From contig NZ_CP032157.1 of NCBI RefSeq assembly GCF_003555545.1, positions 5,026,546-5,090,545 of the forward strand: a stretch of DNA of 64,000 bases. Direction: 5' to 3'. Source of the DNA: Paraflavitalea soli (GTDB lineage: Bacteria; Bacteroidota; Bacteroidia; Chitinophagales; Chitinophagaceae). This document shows positions 48,760 to 58,172 of the stretch, piece after piece. A program made the translations under genes and the position numbers. The notes under the pieces are model-generated. The model was not told the DNA's origin, made no database searches, and worked only from the letters and a program-made list of their open reading frames with translations. The first letter of the stretch is position 1, and every line of letters starts with the position of its first letter.

Positions 48760-51627
48760 TTATTGTATTACCCGCGATGGGTCGGGCTGCTTAATTCGTA
48801 CTTTATCCATATATACTATTGGCGTAATAGTAACCTCACTTGTCAACCCGGCAGGTTTGGGTGTCCAGTTAACCGCTGTGAACAGTCCATCGGCCCCACG
48901 ATTAGCTGGCAGCCTCGACGGGAAATTGGTATTGTAAAATTTCTTCCAGTGTACTCCCTTCTTATCCATATCTGCAATGCGGTTAGCCATGCCATTGGTC
49001 ACTTTTATTTCCAGCTGGTTATTGTCTTTCAATGATCCTGCCGGAAGCACTACCTGGAATACCGGGCCGATAAGGGTAGTCACGCGTTTCCCATTCAGGA
49101 ATACCTCTGCTGTCTCCTGCACATTGCCCAGGTCGAGCAGGAAATCCTGCACCTTGCCTGCCGGCTTTGCAAAGCTGGTAGTATAAGAAGCTGTGCCGGA
49201 GAACTCCTTCAGACCGTCTCCTGCCCAGGTGGTCCAGGAAGTCAGTTGTGTAGTAGTGGTGGCAGCAGGCAGCGCAGGGCCACCGCTCAGAAAGGATATC
49301 TTCCAGGTGCCCCCGATCTTCACTGGATTGCCGGCAACCGCATAATAATTATAGGGACTGCTGGCATCTGCTGTGGGTGTACTTTGCAGCACACAACTTT
49401 CGCCCTGGTTGAGCTGCAGATACACGGCTGTTTGCCCGCCTTCCTTCCTCACCATTGTTTTCCCGGCCTTCCCCGTCATTGGATCGAATACCGTGATATG
49501 CTCTGCAGTAGTAGCGAGGTTTACCCAGGCATCCACCCGTTGATTACCGGTATTGGTAATGAAATAATATTTGCCGGCCGGTATGGCCCGGCGTATACAT
49601 TGTAATCCTTGTACGGCCATGGTTTCCTGCGGCACTTTGGCGGCAGACAATAATTGCTGCATGTCATCGGCCATCACAAAACGGCCTTTCCCCACAAGTG
49701 CCTGTTGCACGTCATTAGCAGTGCTGAATGATAACCGGGCCAACAATTGCTTAAACGCAGCCTGGCGATTGACCAGGTCGGAATAACCCGGTACATCACC
49801 GGGCAAAGACTTATGCACCAGGATGGTGGCGCCATTTTGCGCCAGCGTAACCAGTTTTTGCAGGGTTTCCAGTGGCAGGTACTTTGTTTCTGCCAACAGG
49901 ATGGTCTGATAGGCATTGCCGCCTGATAACAACCCCGCACCCTTATTGCTTACTAATTGCAATTGCTTATCAGAAAACAGGTCGAATGCATAACCATGTT
50001 CCAGCATCCAGCTGGCGCTGCTCTTAAAATCAGTATTGTCAAACCCTTCCATTCCATCAAAATGATGCAGCAGGTCGCGCCCCGGCTCTGCAAAGCGGTC
50101 ATAGATGGGGAAATACATTAACACATCATTGTCGGGTTTACCGGCTTGCAGGAATGACTGACAGCGGGCCACATATTGATTGAGGGTAGGGAAATCTTTC
50201 CAGAAAGGATTGTTGGGATGAAAATGTACAGCGGCATAAAACAACCAGCCTGGCCAGGGATCGTTCTTGGGTGTATAATTGGTACCATGATAGAAGATAT
50301 GGTTCACACCCCCAATGAAATATTTATCCAGCGCCACTTTCACATCACCCAGGCTGGATTGAAAATGCTCATTGAGCCAGGTGGCTGCTTCTGCTGATGC
50401 CAGCGGTTTGCCCAACACATGGGTGGTGGAAGTAGCAAACTTAAAACGTAAGATATCGGTACCCTCTGTTTCTGGAATATCGATAGCCCCATACAGGTCG
50501 AGGATATTGGCAGGTGATCCATGCGATTGGTTGCGGACCAGCGAGCCTTTTGCTTTTGCCCAGCTATGCCAGGGGGTAGTGAATTTTTCCAGCAGCAATT
50601 CGGAAATGGTTTGCCGGTAATCGCTCAATACACGGGTATTCTTCTCTTTGGTATCCTTGCCATACAAGGCTGGTAATTCCTTGCGCAGGTCATAGCCACG
50701 CCTTTGTTGAAATACCTGCAGCATATCGGGTGTCCAGTTGGCTTGCCCACGTGCATCATCTACCTCGTACGAGTCGTTGAAGAAAGAGCGGATGCCTTTG
50801 AGGTTCTTACCGGCAAAGGCTTTATCAAAATATTGCAGGTAATGCTGCAGAGCAGGTAAGGAAAAGTGGTCTATCACATCACCCTCTCCACCGGGTGCTG
50901 CCCGCTCTACCATTTTACCATGCCAGCCCTGGAACAGGGCATACAATGTCCAGTTGCCCGAGGGGGCTATCCAATTAAGTGTTCCATCGGTGCCTACTTT
51001 AGCAGTAATGTCCTGACTGTTTCCTTTCTCATCATAAGCCATCAGTAAGCTGAGGGGCAATTGCTTTTCATAACGCACCTGGTCAAAAGCGTATTCCTGC
51101 AGGTTCTTATTGGTGGCAACGGGATAAGACAATGTTTTTATATCTACAGGTTTACCACTCACTGTGCGTACCATGGGTTGCTGGGTAAAAGTGATCTTCT
51201 CCGTGAGTTGCTCACCTTCCTTCAGTGTCCAGGTCTTCAGGTTTACATTTTTGCAGGCATCGGTGGGCGTAACCCAGGGACCACCAAAGGGCCAGCCAGT
51301 ACCCGTGGCCAGGTCAATACCCAGGTTAAAGCTTTTGGCTTGCTGTAAGGTGTATTCCAGCATACTCACCCATTGGGTAGAGAGGAAAGGAATGAACTGT
51401 TGTTCGGCTCCCCGCACTCCATAAATAGGCGTTATTTCCAGTCCGCCAAGGCCCGCCTGCTGGTATTGCTGCATGGACCATTGCAGGTCTGTTTTATTGA
51501 CGGCGCTGCCTTCCCACCACCAGCGTGTCCAGGGTTTGGCAGTTTGGGTGATAACGGGCCATTTAGCCTGTGGGTAAGCCTCTATAATTGCAAAAAGTAA
51601 GCAAGCAATGAAAAACAACTTTTTCAT
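48760..51627 (-). CDS. GH106-type alpha-L-rhamnosidase
   Basis: A 955-residue exported protein from MKKLFFIACLLFAIIEAYPQ. The N-terminal barrel of GH106 is clear: PWTRWWWEGSAVNKTDLQWS, MQQYQQAGLGGLEITPIYGV, FNLGIDLATGTGWPFGGPWV, then KGIRSFFNDSYEVDDARGQA, where the acidic residues DSYEVDD lie at the expected active-site strand, and DILRFKFATSTTHVLGKPLA. C-terminal galactose-binding-like domains follow (FLLDLGNVQETAEVFLNGKR). GH106 removes terminal rhamnose from pectin fragments. Its upstream region carries the shared ATCCTG site, so it is probably the first gene of a unit with the NTF2-like gene, GH2 and perhaps the GH65-like and DUF4450 genes. Confidence 0.9.
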   Translation of the reverse strand: MKKLFFIACLLFAIIEAYPQAKWPVITQTAKPWTRWWWEGSAVNKTDLQWSMQQYQQAGLGGLEITPIYGVRGAEQQFIPFLSTQWVSMLEYTLQQAKSFNLGIDLATGTGWPFGGPWVTPTDACKNVNLKTWTLKEGEQLTEKITFTQQPMVRTVSGKPVDIKTLSYPVATNKNLQEYAFDQVRYEKQLPLSLLMAYDEKGNSQDITAKVGTDGTLNWIAPSGNWTLYALFQGWHGKMVERAAPGGEGDVIDHFSLPALQHYLQYFDKAFAGKNLKGIRSFFNDSYEVDDARGQANWTPDMLQVFQQRRGYDLRKELPALYGKDTKEKNTRVLSDYRQTISELLLEKFTTPWHSWAKAKGSLVRNQSHGSPANILDLYGAIDIPETEGTDILRFKFATSTTHVLGKPLASAEAATWLNEHFQSSLGDVKVALDKYFIGGVNHIFYHGTNYTPKNDPWPGWLFYAAVHFHPNNPFWKDFPTLNQYVARCQSFLQAGKPDNDVLMYFPIYDRFAEPGRDLLHHFDGMEGFDNTDFKSSASWMLEHGYAFDLFSDKQLQLVSNKGAGLLSGGNAYQTILLAETKYLPLETLQKLVTLAQNGATILVHKSLPGDVPGYSDLVNRQAAFKQLLARLSFSTANDVQQALVGKGRFVMADDMQQLLSAAKVPQETMAVQGLQCIRRAIPAGKYYFITNTGNQRVDAWVNLATTAEHITVFDPMTGKAGKTMVRKEGGQTAVYLQLNQGESCVLQSTPTADASSPYNYYAVAGNPVKIGGTWKISFLSGGPALPAATTTTQLTSWTTWAGDGLKEFSGTASYTTSFAKPAGKVQDFLLDLGNVQETAEVFLNGKRVTTLIGPVFQVVLPAGSLKDNNQLEIKVTNGMANRIADMDKKGVHWKKFYNTNFPSRLPANRGADGLFTAVNWTPKPAGLTSEVTITPIVYMDKVRIKQPDPSRVIQ

Positions 51628-51762
51628 GGGTAACAACTTAACACCAGGTGTAATTTAAAACAACAGGAGAATAAATGAAGGATAATATAGGGCAACACCC
51701 TATTACGGGCCTGCCTGGAGCAGATGGTTTCATATAGCAATAATTTAGTGTTAACCTAATGT

Positions 51763-51807
51763 CTAAAGTAGGCCCCTAAGGCTATTGAATCATCCTGACC
51801 TATCCTG
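51763..51807 (-). promoter_or_regulatory. Candidate promoter and activator site of the GH106 unit
   Basis: Plus strand: ATCCTG (51792-51797), ACCT, ATCCTG (51802-51807), a perfect direct repeat with a 10-base period. Exactly 21 bases separate it from TACTTTAG (minus strand, 51763-51770), a -7-like box differing from TAnnTTTG at one position. The leader would be about 130 bases. Confidence 0.6.
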
Positions 51808-51819
51808 TAAGTATTATAC

Positions 51820-51925
51820 ATTGCCACCCTGAGTTTCGCAGAGCGGAACAAGCTCTTTAGACCAGGGTGAGCCGCCCTTCAAGGGCGCCCCACCCTTTAG
51901 ACGGCTTCGACAGGCTCAGCCTGAC
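51820..51925. repeat. Composite of dispersed repeats, including the GGGTGAGCCGCC palindrome, copy 2
   Basis: GGGTGAGCCGCCCTT (51865-51879) pairs with AAGGGCGCCCCACCC (51881-51895) at 13 of 15 positions; the same palindrome is at 20703-20733. It is preceded by CACCCTGAGTTTCGCAGAGC and followed by GGCTTCGACAGGCTCAGCCT, both typical of short dispersed intergenic repeats. The block separates the SusCD-CE12 operon from the GH106 promoter and probably acts as a terminator. Confidence 0.7.
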
Positions 51926-51938
51926 ATTTACATCTTTT

Positions 51939-53261
51939 TCAATTCCCATCGGGTTTTACCATATTCATACGTGGGCTCAGCGACCAATGCCACTTTTTAA
52001 TGTCATCAGGATGGGCCGGATTAAAAGTGCGCACCTCTTTTTTAATGTACTGCGCCAGGCCCAGCTTATTATCCCGGATGCCCTGTACTATACAGCGGGC
52101 TATTTCATAAGCGCCATAAGGATTAAAATGGGTATTGTCTTTTAGCTCTTTCTCCTGACCGGGAAATGTATTGGCAGGATAGATCACGAAAGCCAGCTGA
52201 CTTTTATCGGGTCCCCAGGCTTCATATAGGGTCTTGCTCATATTGTTGAGGTCAATGAGCGCTACTTTCTCTTCTGCAGCTGTTTGCCGTACGGCAGCAG
52301 GATAATCACCCAGGGTATTGACCACTTTGCCGGTGCTGTCGAAATTGCGGCGGTGCATGGAAGTAACCAGTACAGGTATACCACCTTTCTTACGGGCTTC
52401 GTCAATGAAGAATTTCAGATCGCGCTTATAGGATGTGAACGGACCGATACCTTCTCCTTTTTGCTTTTGGTCATTGTGTCCAAACTCGATGAAGAGGTAA
52501 TCACCCCCTTTCATCAGGCTCAATACTTTCTCCAGGCGGCGGGCAGAGATAAAACTGTTCAGTGCTTCGCCCGATTCTGCATAGTTGGCAATAGCCACCT
52601 TGCCTGGTTGAAAAAAGGAAGGCAGCATTTGACCCCAGGCGGCATAAGGCTCTTCTGCCTGATCCACTACGGTGGAGTTGCCCGCCAGGAATACCGTGAT
52701 GGCATCCTGCACCGGCGTGACCTCCACAGCACAAACTTTGGGGTGGGCATCATTGAACTCCAGGGTCAGTTTATTATCCCAGTGCAGGTAATTGATCTCC
52801 CTTGGTTTCAGGCGTACTTTTTTATTGGTACCCTTTATCAATGAATCGCGCACATGAACGGTAAAGGATACAGTAGCAAATTTGCCTTTCTTCGTATTCA
52901 CCTGCTGTACCATCATACGGCGGCATTCGGCCCGGATGGTGGCTACAGTGACGCTGTCTGCATCACCAAGGGTTACCGTCACATTATAATTCCCTTCCGG
53001 CACTTTCACCGAGAACTGAAAGGGAAGGCTGCTGGTAATAAAATCACTGCGCAAGGCGTCTTTACCTCCCCTGTCTGTAGCGATCAAAACAGACCCCGGT
53101 TCAAAACCATAGCCGGTTTGTTCGTTGTAAAAAGTGGAGGGGCCTACAGCTGTATAGCCCGCAGCGGTAGTCCCTGTACCAAAATCAAAACGCCAGGCAT
53201 TGGTTTGAGCCTGAGTCAGCAAAGCAATAAAGCAAGCAAGCAGGGCAATACAATGTTTCAT
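51939..53261 (-). CDS. Rhamnogalacturonan acetylesterase (CE12) with N-terminal galactose-binding-like domain
   Basis: A 440-residue exported protein from MKHCIALLACFIALLTQAQT; the start one base after the SusD stop is preferred over 53372, which would overlap SusD. An N-terminal beta domain (AWRFDFGTGTTAAGYTAVGP, GNYNVTVTLGDADSVTVATI) precedes the SGNH domain: block I VFLAGNSTVVDQ (catalytic Ser, with Asn where many have Asp), ANYAESGEALNSFISARRLE, LFIEFGHNDQKQKGEG and DNTHFNPYGAYEIAR with Asp and His. It deacetylates RG-I. Third gene of the SusC-SusD-CE12 operon, so it probably acts near the import complex. Confidence 0.92.
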   Translation of the reverse strand: MKHCIALLACFIALLTQAQTNAWRFDFGTGTTAAGYTAVGPSTFYNEQTGYGFEPGSVLIATDRGGKDALRSDFITSSLPFQFSVKVPEGNYNVTVTLGDADSVTVATIRAECRRMMVQQVNTKKGKFATVSFTVHVRDSLIKGTNKKVRLKPREINYLHWDNKLTLEFNDAHPKVCAVEVTPVQDAITVFLAGNSTVVDQAEEPYAAWGQMLPSFFQPGKVAIANYAESGEALNSFISARRLEKVLSLMKGGDYLFIEFGHNDQKQKGEGIGPFTSYKRDLKFFIDEARKKGGIPVLVTSMHRRNFDSTGKVVNTLGDYPAAVRQTAAEEKVALIDLNNMSKTLYEAWGPDKSQLAFVIYPANTFPGQEKELKDNTHFNPYGAYEIARCIVQGIRDNKLGLAQYIKKEVRTFNPAHPDDIKKWHWSLSPRMNMVKPDGN

Positions 53262-53262
53262 A

Positions 53263-54756
53263 CTAATATCCCTTATTCTGCAGGTACAAACCTGGTTTTG
53301 TATCCAGTTCTGATTGAGGAACCGGATAGATGATATAATCTTTCTGGAAAGGCTGCATGGTATGCTGCACATCTTCGGCGCTGATCCAGGCAGGGATAAT
53401 GGTTTCTATCAGGCCGCTTCTTACCAGATCGTGCCAGCGGGAACCTTCAGCAGCAAACTCCCTTCTTCTTTCACCCATCAACTGTGCCAGGGTCACATTG
53501 GTGGCCGTGGCAGACAGGGAAGCCCTTCCCCTCACCTGGTTTACTACGCTGTCTACAAAACTCTGCGTACCCGGCGCTCCATGCAATATACATTCTGCTT
53601 TCATGAACAGGACATCTGTAAAGCGATACACAATAAAATTGATGGGCCAGTCTACACGGTTGGAAGGCACTTTGGTAAGATCAACATACTTCTTAAAGAA
53701 AGAACGTGTTTCCGTTACGCCATTATAGGTATACCCTGATTGTATAGAAAACGCTTTGCGGGTATCACCCACCTCATACGAATTGAGCAGATCATTGGAA
53801 ACAGGCCGTATGGTCAACCCTCCCTGGGTGGCCTTACCCTGCGACTGAAACCAGGTATCGGGCACCAGCACCCAGGCAAAGGTAGAACCCAATACAGGAT
53901 TGGCCCCCGTGATGTACTGCACATCAAAAACCACTTCTGCATTGTTTTCATTGGTAAAGGAAAATATGTCCGTGTACTTCGGCAGGAAACTGTATTTATT
54001 GCTACTGATCACTTCCTCCAGCAATTGGGCCGCTTTGTCCCATTCATTCACACCGAGGCCCGGCCCTTCAATACCATAGGAAATACCGGAGCGCGTCATA
54101 TACACCAGCGCCAACAATGTTTTGGCGGCATAACGGGTAGCCCTTCCTTTATCGGCAGCAGGATAAACTTCCGGCAAATTGGTACCTGCAAACTGCAGAT
54201 CGGCCATGATGAGGTTGTACACATCTCCCACTGCGGCCCTGGGAATTTGCAAGGCTTCTTCCGGCGAGACCGGGTGATCGATAACAGGTACCTTTCCAAA
54301 CCACCTTACGAGATCAAAATAAAAGAAGGCCCGCAGGAATTTCGCTTCTGCTTCAAGCCGCGTACGCAGACTGGCATCGGGGATCACCGTACCATTTTTC
54401 TTCAGCTGATCCAACAGGATATTGGCCCGGAAGATGCCATTGAAGTTTACATTCCATGCTTCTGTAACATAGGGATTGGCAGCAATGGTCTTGTGAAAGC
54501 TGTTGATCCCTTCCCAATCACGCACACCACCATCGGACACAGCATACAAGTTATCCGATCTTGTTTCGGATAAGTTCAATTGCCTGTCGGGATAACCGCG
54601 CAGGCTGTTATAGGTGGCATTGGTAGCCTGCAGGAAATCATTTTGTGAGGAATAAAATGCATCAGCAGGTGATGCAGAGATGGGCAATTGTTCCAGTTTC
54701 TTTTCGCAGGAAGCAAGCAGGATGATCGCCGCGAAGAGGTAACAAATATTTTTCAT
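53263..54756 (-). CDS. SusD/RagB-type surface glycan-binding lipoprotein
   Basis: A 497-residue lipoprotein: MKNICYLFAAIILLASCEKK, with the lipidated Cys17. SusD proteins cap the SusC transporter and bind oligosaccharides at the outer membrane. Family segments are DAFYSSQNDFLQATNATYNS, LEAEAKFLRAFFYFDLVRWF, GKVPVIDHPVSPEEALQIPR and the C-terminal MGERRREFAAEGSRWHDLVR, followed by LYLQNKGY at the end. It follows SusC by 20 bases and is followed by the CE12 start after one base. Ligand is likely an RG-I oligosaccharide. Confidence 0.96.
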   Translation of the reverse strand: MKNICYLFAAIILLASCEKKLEQLPISASPADAFYSSQNDFLQATNATYNSLRGYPDRQLNLSETRSDNLYAVSDGGVRDWEGINSFHKTIAANPYVTEAWNVNFNGIFRANILLDQLKKNGTVIPDASLRTRLEAEAKFLRAFFYFDLVRWFGKVPVIDHPVSPEEALQIPRAAVGDVYNLIMADLQFAGTNLPEVYPAADKGRATRYAAKTLLALVYMTRSGISYGIEGPGLGVNEWDKAAQLLEEVISSNKYSFLPKYTDIFSFTNENNAEVVFDVQYITGANPVLGSTFAWVLVPDTWFQSQGKATQGGLTIRPVSNDLLNSYEVGDTRKAFSIQSGYTYNGVTETRSFFKKYVDLTKVPSNRVDWPINFIVYRFTDVLFMKAECILHGAPGTQSFVDSVVNQVRGRASLSATATNVTLAQLMGERRREFAAEGSRWHDLVRSGLIETIIPAWISAEDVQHTMQPFQKDYIIYPVPQSELDTKPGLYLQNKGY

Positions 54757-54776
54757 ACTGATCGATTAACAGATGA

Positions 54777-57700
54777 TTAAAAAGTAATGTTCACACCAAT
54801 GATGAGCGACCGGGGTAAAGGAAGTCCGCCATAGTCACCCGCTTCGGGGAATGCTGTACTTCCGCTCAGATCGGTATTGGTGGCTTCGGGATTGAAGCCT
54901 CCTTTGTAGCGGTCATGACCAAAGAAATTTTCGGCAGTGATATAGATGCGGGCAGCCTGCAATACATGCTTTGCTTTGATCAAGCGGCCGGCGTCATACC
55001 CCAGAGTGATATTACGCACACGAACATAATCGGATGGGTACAGCCAGTCGGTATTAATGATACGGCCAAAAGTAGAATAGGCTTTGCCGATCTGTCCGGC
55101 ACCCGGATCGGATGGAGAACGCCAGCGGTCGCGGAAGGTACCCAGTGCATTGTCTGTAAACCCTTGTCCTGTTCTCCCCAGCGCACGACCCAGCAGTGAA
55201 TAAATGGAACCACCCCACTGGCCCTGCACCAATACCGTAAGGTCAAATCCTTTGTACCGGAAATTATTGGTGATGCCCCAGATATAATCTGGATTGGGAT
55301 GCCCAACGATCATACGGTCATTGGCATCTATGACACCATCATTTGAATAATCGAAATATTTGGGATCACCCACTGTCTGAGAACCAAAGAGTGCAGCGCC
55401 CTTGTTGATATCATCCTGGGTGAGGATACCATCCTGGCGCACGGCATATATGGCGTACATAGGCTGGCCTACTTTCAGGATAGCGTGGGAAATATCAAAA
55501 GAAGAAGGGATCAGTATCTGATCCTGCCCACCTGCCAATGCCACTACCTTATTCGTATTATGACTCAGGTTGGCGGAGGTAGTCCACTGAAAAGCACCGG
55601 TCATATTGCGGGTGGTCAGTTCTATTTCCCAGCCTTTATTCCTGGCTTCGCCTGCATTGCGGAGATAGTTGGAAAAACCGGTAGCACCGAGCACGGGTAC
55701 ATTCAGCAGGAGATCGGTGTTGAGTTTATTGTAATAATCAAAGGAAGCGGTGATGCGGTTGCTCAACACACCAATATCAAATCCTACATCGATGGTCTCG
55801 GATTTTTCCCAGCTCAGCGCAGGGCTAGTGATACCGGTGGGCGACTGGCCTACCACCTGTGTACCGTTGAAGTTATAGTTATTGAAACCCAATACAGCAA
55901 TAGAACTGTAATCACCAATATTGTAATTACCGGAAGTACCCCAACTGCCCCGCAGCTTCAGATCACTGATGAAAGTTACATTACGCATAAATGATTCTTC
56001 CGAGATCCTCCAGCCAATGGAAGCTGAAGGAAACCAACCCCAACGGGTGTCCTCCCCAAAGCGGGATGATCCATCGCGTCGTAAACTGGCGGATAGCAGG
56101 TACTTACCATCATATCCATATTGTACTCTTCCAAAATAAGAGATCAACACATTCCTCGCTTCGCCGGTATTGCCGGTAATGGCAGCTGCGGCGTTCAAGG
56201 TAGTAATGTAATCGTTGGTAAATCCATTGGAAGAGTTGATGCGCACATTGTCGATCTTATCGGAATTATAAGAGATGCCACCCAGGGCAGAGATATCATG
56301 CACGCCCCCAATGGTCTTGTTGTAGGAAAGTGTATTCTCATTCACAAATGTCTGCCGGCGAAAGCTGGTATAGGAACCCGATGTCAGCGCTGTTTGCTGT
56401 GCTATGCGGGTAGGCAATGTACTGGCAATAATATAGGGAACATAACCCTTGGTATTGTTATCGGTATTGTCCAGGTTGAGGGTTGTTTTAAAGGTAAGTC
56501 CTTTGATGATCTGGTATTCACCAAACAGAGAAGTGAGGGTGCGAAAACGTTTGGTTTGCCCAACAGTATATTTCAATTTGGCAATAGGACTATTGGGTGA
56601 TACGCTCCAGCGGTATTGACCATCCTGGTCTACATTGGGATAAATGCCCATGGTATCTTCCTGCACGGGTGTAAAACTTACCAGTTGGTGCAGGATATTG
56701 TCCTTGCCTTCCACACCGGGATCGTTGGTAATAGAATAGGTAGGCGACAGGTTGATACCGAATTTGAGCTTCTTACTGGCATTGATCTCTACATTGGCGC
56801 GGGCCGAATAGCTGGTATAATCCATATAATGGACCATACCTTCCTGCCGGGCAAAATTACCGGAGACATAATAACGCACATACTCATTACCACCGCTGGC
56901 AGCTATCTGGTGATTTTGGGTGAGCCCTTTGCGGAAACCTTCATCCTGCCAATCTATATAGCGCAACCCCGGGTGGCCTGGCTGGGTCCACCGGTCATCG
57001 GTCATATAACTGGTGTTTACAGCGCCGGGCGCCAGGCCGAGCATCACACGACGCTGTTCATTGGTTTGTGCGGCGGTCCTTCCTGATCCGGAAGCCACCC
57101 ATTGCGCATTGATCATTTCCGTAGCCCTGTCTACCCACTCATCCGCACTCAGCATATCGAGCTTGCGGCTACGTTCTGAATAACCAACATAGGTGTTAAA
57201 AGAGACTTTCGGTTTACCCGTCTGTCCCCGCCGGGTAGTGATGAGTACAACCCCATTGGCTGCGCGGGAACCATAGATGGCAGCCGCTGCTGCATCTTTC
57301 AATACCTGGATGGACTCAATATCATTGGGGTTGATATTATCAAGGGGATTACCCAACGCATAATTGCCGGAACCATTAGGAGCAGCGCCTGATAAGGGGA
57401 AACCATCAATGACATACAGCGGTTCATTACCTGCCGTAATAGAACCAGTACCTCTTACCTGTATGCTCAGTCCTTTACCCAGCGCTCCGGTAGTCTGCTT
57501 CACTGCTACACCTGCCATCTGACCTACCAATGCCTGGTCTACCCGCGTAACAGGGCGTTCATTCAGGGTTTTGGCATCAAAGGTGGATACCGCGCCTGTT
57601 ACATTTCTTTTCTTTTGGGTACCATATCCAATGACCACCACATCATCCAATGTTTTATTCGCAGCATGAAGTGTTACTGTCAGGGCAGACTGATTATTCA

Positions 57701-57992
57701 ACGGCACTTCCTGCAATTCATATTCTATATGCGTAAAGATCAGCACCGCATTCCCGGAAGGTGCTGTTAGCTTAAAGGTGCCGTCGTCTTTGGTAAGCGT
57801 GCTGCTATTGCTTCCTTTCACCTGAATGCTTACGCCAGCCACCGGTTTGCCGGCTTCATCGGTTACTTTGCCCGAAATACCAATACCGTTCGCATTGGTA
57901 TCACCCTGGGCATGAGATTGCTTTGGAAGGAGGGGACCTATAAGACATAGCAATAACAGAACAGATCGTAGCAGGAACGATTGTAGTTTCAT
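54777..57992 (-). CDS. SusC/RagA-type TonB-linked outer-membrane transporter
   Basis: A 1071-residue TonB-dependent transporter with signal peptide (LLRSVLLLLCLIGPLLPKQS). Order: carboxypeptidase-regulatory-like domain (GISGKVTDEAGKPVAGVSIQ), TonB-box region DDVVVIGYGTQKKRNVTGAV, plug (QALVGQMAGVAVKQTTGALG, IRVRGTGS-like QVRGTGSITAGNEPLYVIDG, IESIQVLKDAAAAAIYGSRA) and the 22-strand barrel ending LPRSLIIGVNITF. It imports oligosaccharides into the periplasm with the SusD partner downstream. First gene of SusC-SusD-CE12; the promoter carries the ATCCTG direct repeat, so it is probably induced by pectin fragments. Confidence 0.97.
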   Translation of the reverse strand: MKLQSFLLRSVLLLLCLIGPLLPKQSHAQGDTNANGIGISGKVTDEAGKPVAGVSIQVKGSNSSTLTKDDGTFKLTAPSGNAVLIFTHIEYELQEVPLNNQSALTVTLHAANKTLDDVVVIGYGTQKKRNVTGAVSTFDAKTLNERPVTRVDQALVGQMAGVAVKQTTGALGKGLSIQVRGTGSITAGNEPLYVIDGFPLSGAAPNGSGNYALGNPLDNINPNDIESIQVLKDAAAAAIYGSRAANGVVLITTRRGQTGKPKVSFNTYVGYSERSRKLDMLSADEWVDRATEMINAQWVASGSGRTAAQTNEQRRVMLGLAPGAVNTSYMTDDRWTQPGHPGLRYIDWQDEGFRKGLTQNHQIAASGGNEYVRYYVSGNFARQEGMVHYMDYTSYSARANVEINASKKLKFGINLSPTYSITNDPGVEGKDNILHQLVSFTPVQEDTMGIYPNVDQDGQYRWSVSPNSPIAKLKYTVGQTKRFRTLTSLFGEYQIIKGLTFKTTLNLDNTDNNTKGYVPYIIASTLPTRIAQQTALTSGSYTSFRRQTFVNENTLSYNKTIGGVHDISALGGISYNSDKIDNVRINSSNGFTNDYITTLNAAAAITGNTGEARNVLISYFGRVQYGYDGKYLLSASLRRDGSSRFGEDTRWGWFPSASIGWRISEESFMRNVTFISDLKLRGSWGTSGNYNIGDYSSIAVLGFNNYNFNGTQVVGQSPTGITSPALSWEKSETIDVGFDIGVLSNRITASFDYYNKLNTDLLLNVPVLGATGFSNYLRNAGEARNKGWEIELTTRNMTGAFQWTTSANLSHNTNKVVALAGGQDQILIPSSFDISHAILKVGQPMYAIYAVRQDGILTQDDINKGAALFGSQTVGDPKYFDYSNDGVIDANDRMIVGHPNPDYIWGITNNFRYKGFDLTVLVQGQWGGSIYSLLGRALGRTGQGFTDNALGTFRDRWRSPSDPGAGQIGKAYSTFGRIINTDWLYPSDYVRVRNITLGYDAGRLIKAKHVLQAARIYITAENFFGHDRYKGGFNPEATNTDLSGSTAFPEAGDYGGLPLPRSLIIGVNITF

Positions 57993-58039
57993 ACAGCTTT
58001 TTTTATTTCAGCAATCTTAGTATTCTGAACTATGAGTAC

Positions 58040-58085
58040 TAAAATTAGATAAGCTGTCACTAGTATTCATCCTGAACCATCCTGA
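58040..58085 (-). promoter_or_regulatory. Candidate promoter and activator site of the SusC-SusD-CE12 operon
   Basis: Plus strand: ATCCTG (58069-58074), AACC, ATCCTG (58079-58084), a perfect direct repeat with a 10-base period. Exactly 21 bases separate it from TAATTTTA (minus strand, 58040-58047), a -7-like box 47 bases before the SusC start codon. The 10-base spacing puts both halves on one face of the helix, as for AraC-type regulators. Confidence 0.65.
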
Positions 58086-58088
58086 TAA

Positions 58089-58122
58089 GGAGAATACAGA
58101 AGTCAGAATACAGGATACAGAA
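58089..58122. repeat. AGAATACAG dispersed repeat, intergenic copy
   Basis: GGAGAATACAGAAGTCAGAA then TACAGGATACAGAAT: three to four AATACAG-like words, related to the repeat embedded in lpxB at 6593-6620. It lies between the GH105 3' end and the SusC control site. Confidence 0.65.
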
Positions 58123-58172
58123 TCGTTTGCTTCGACAAGTAATACTGGCTGCTGTAAACTGCATTCTATATG

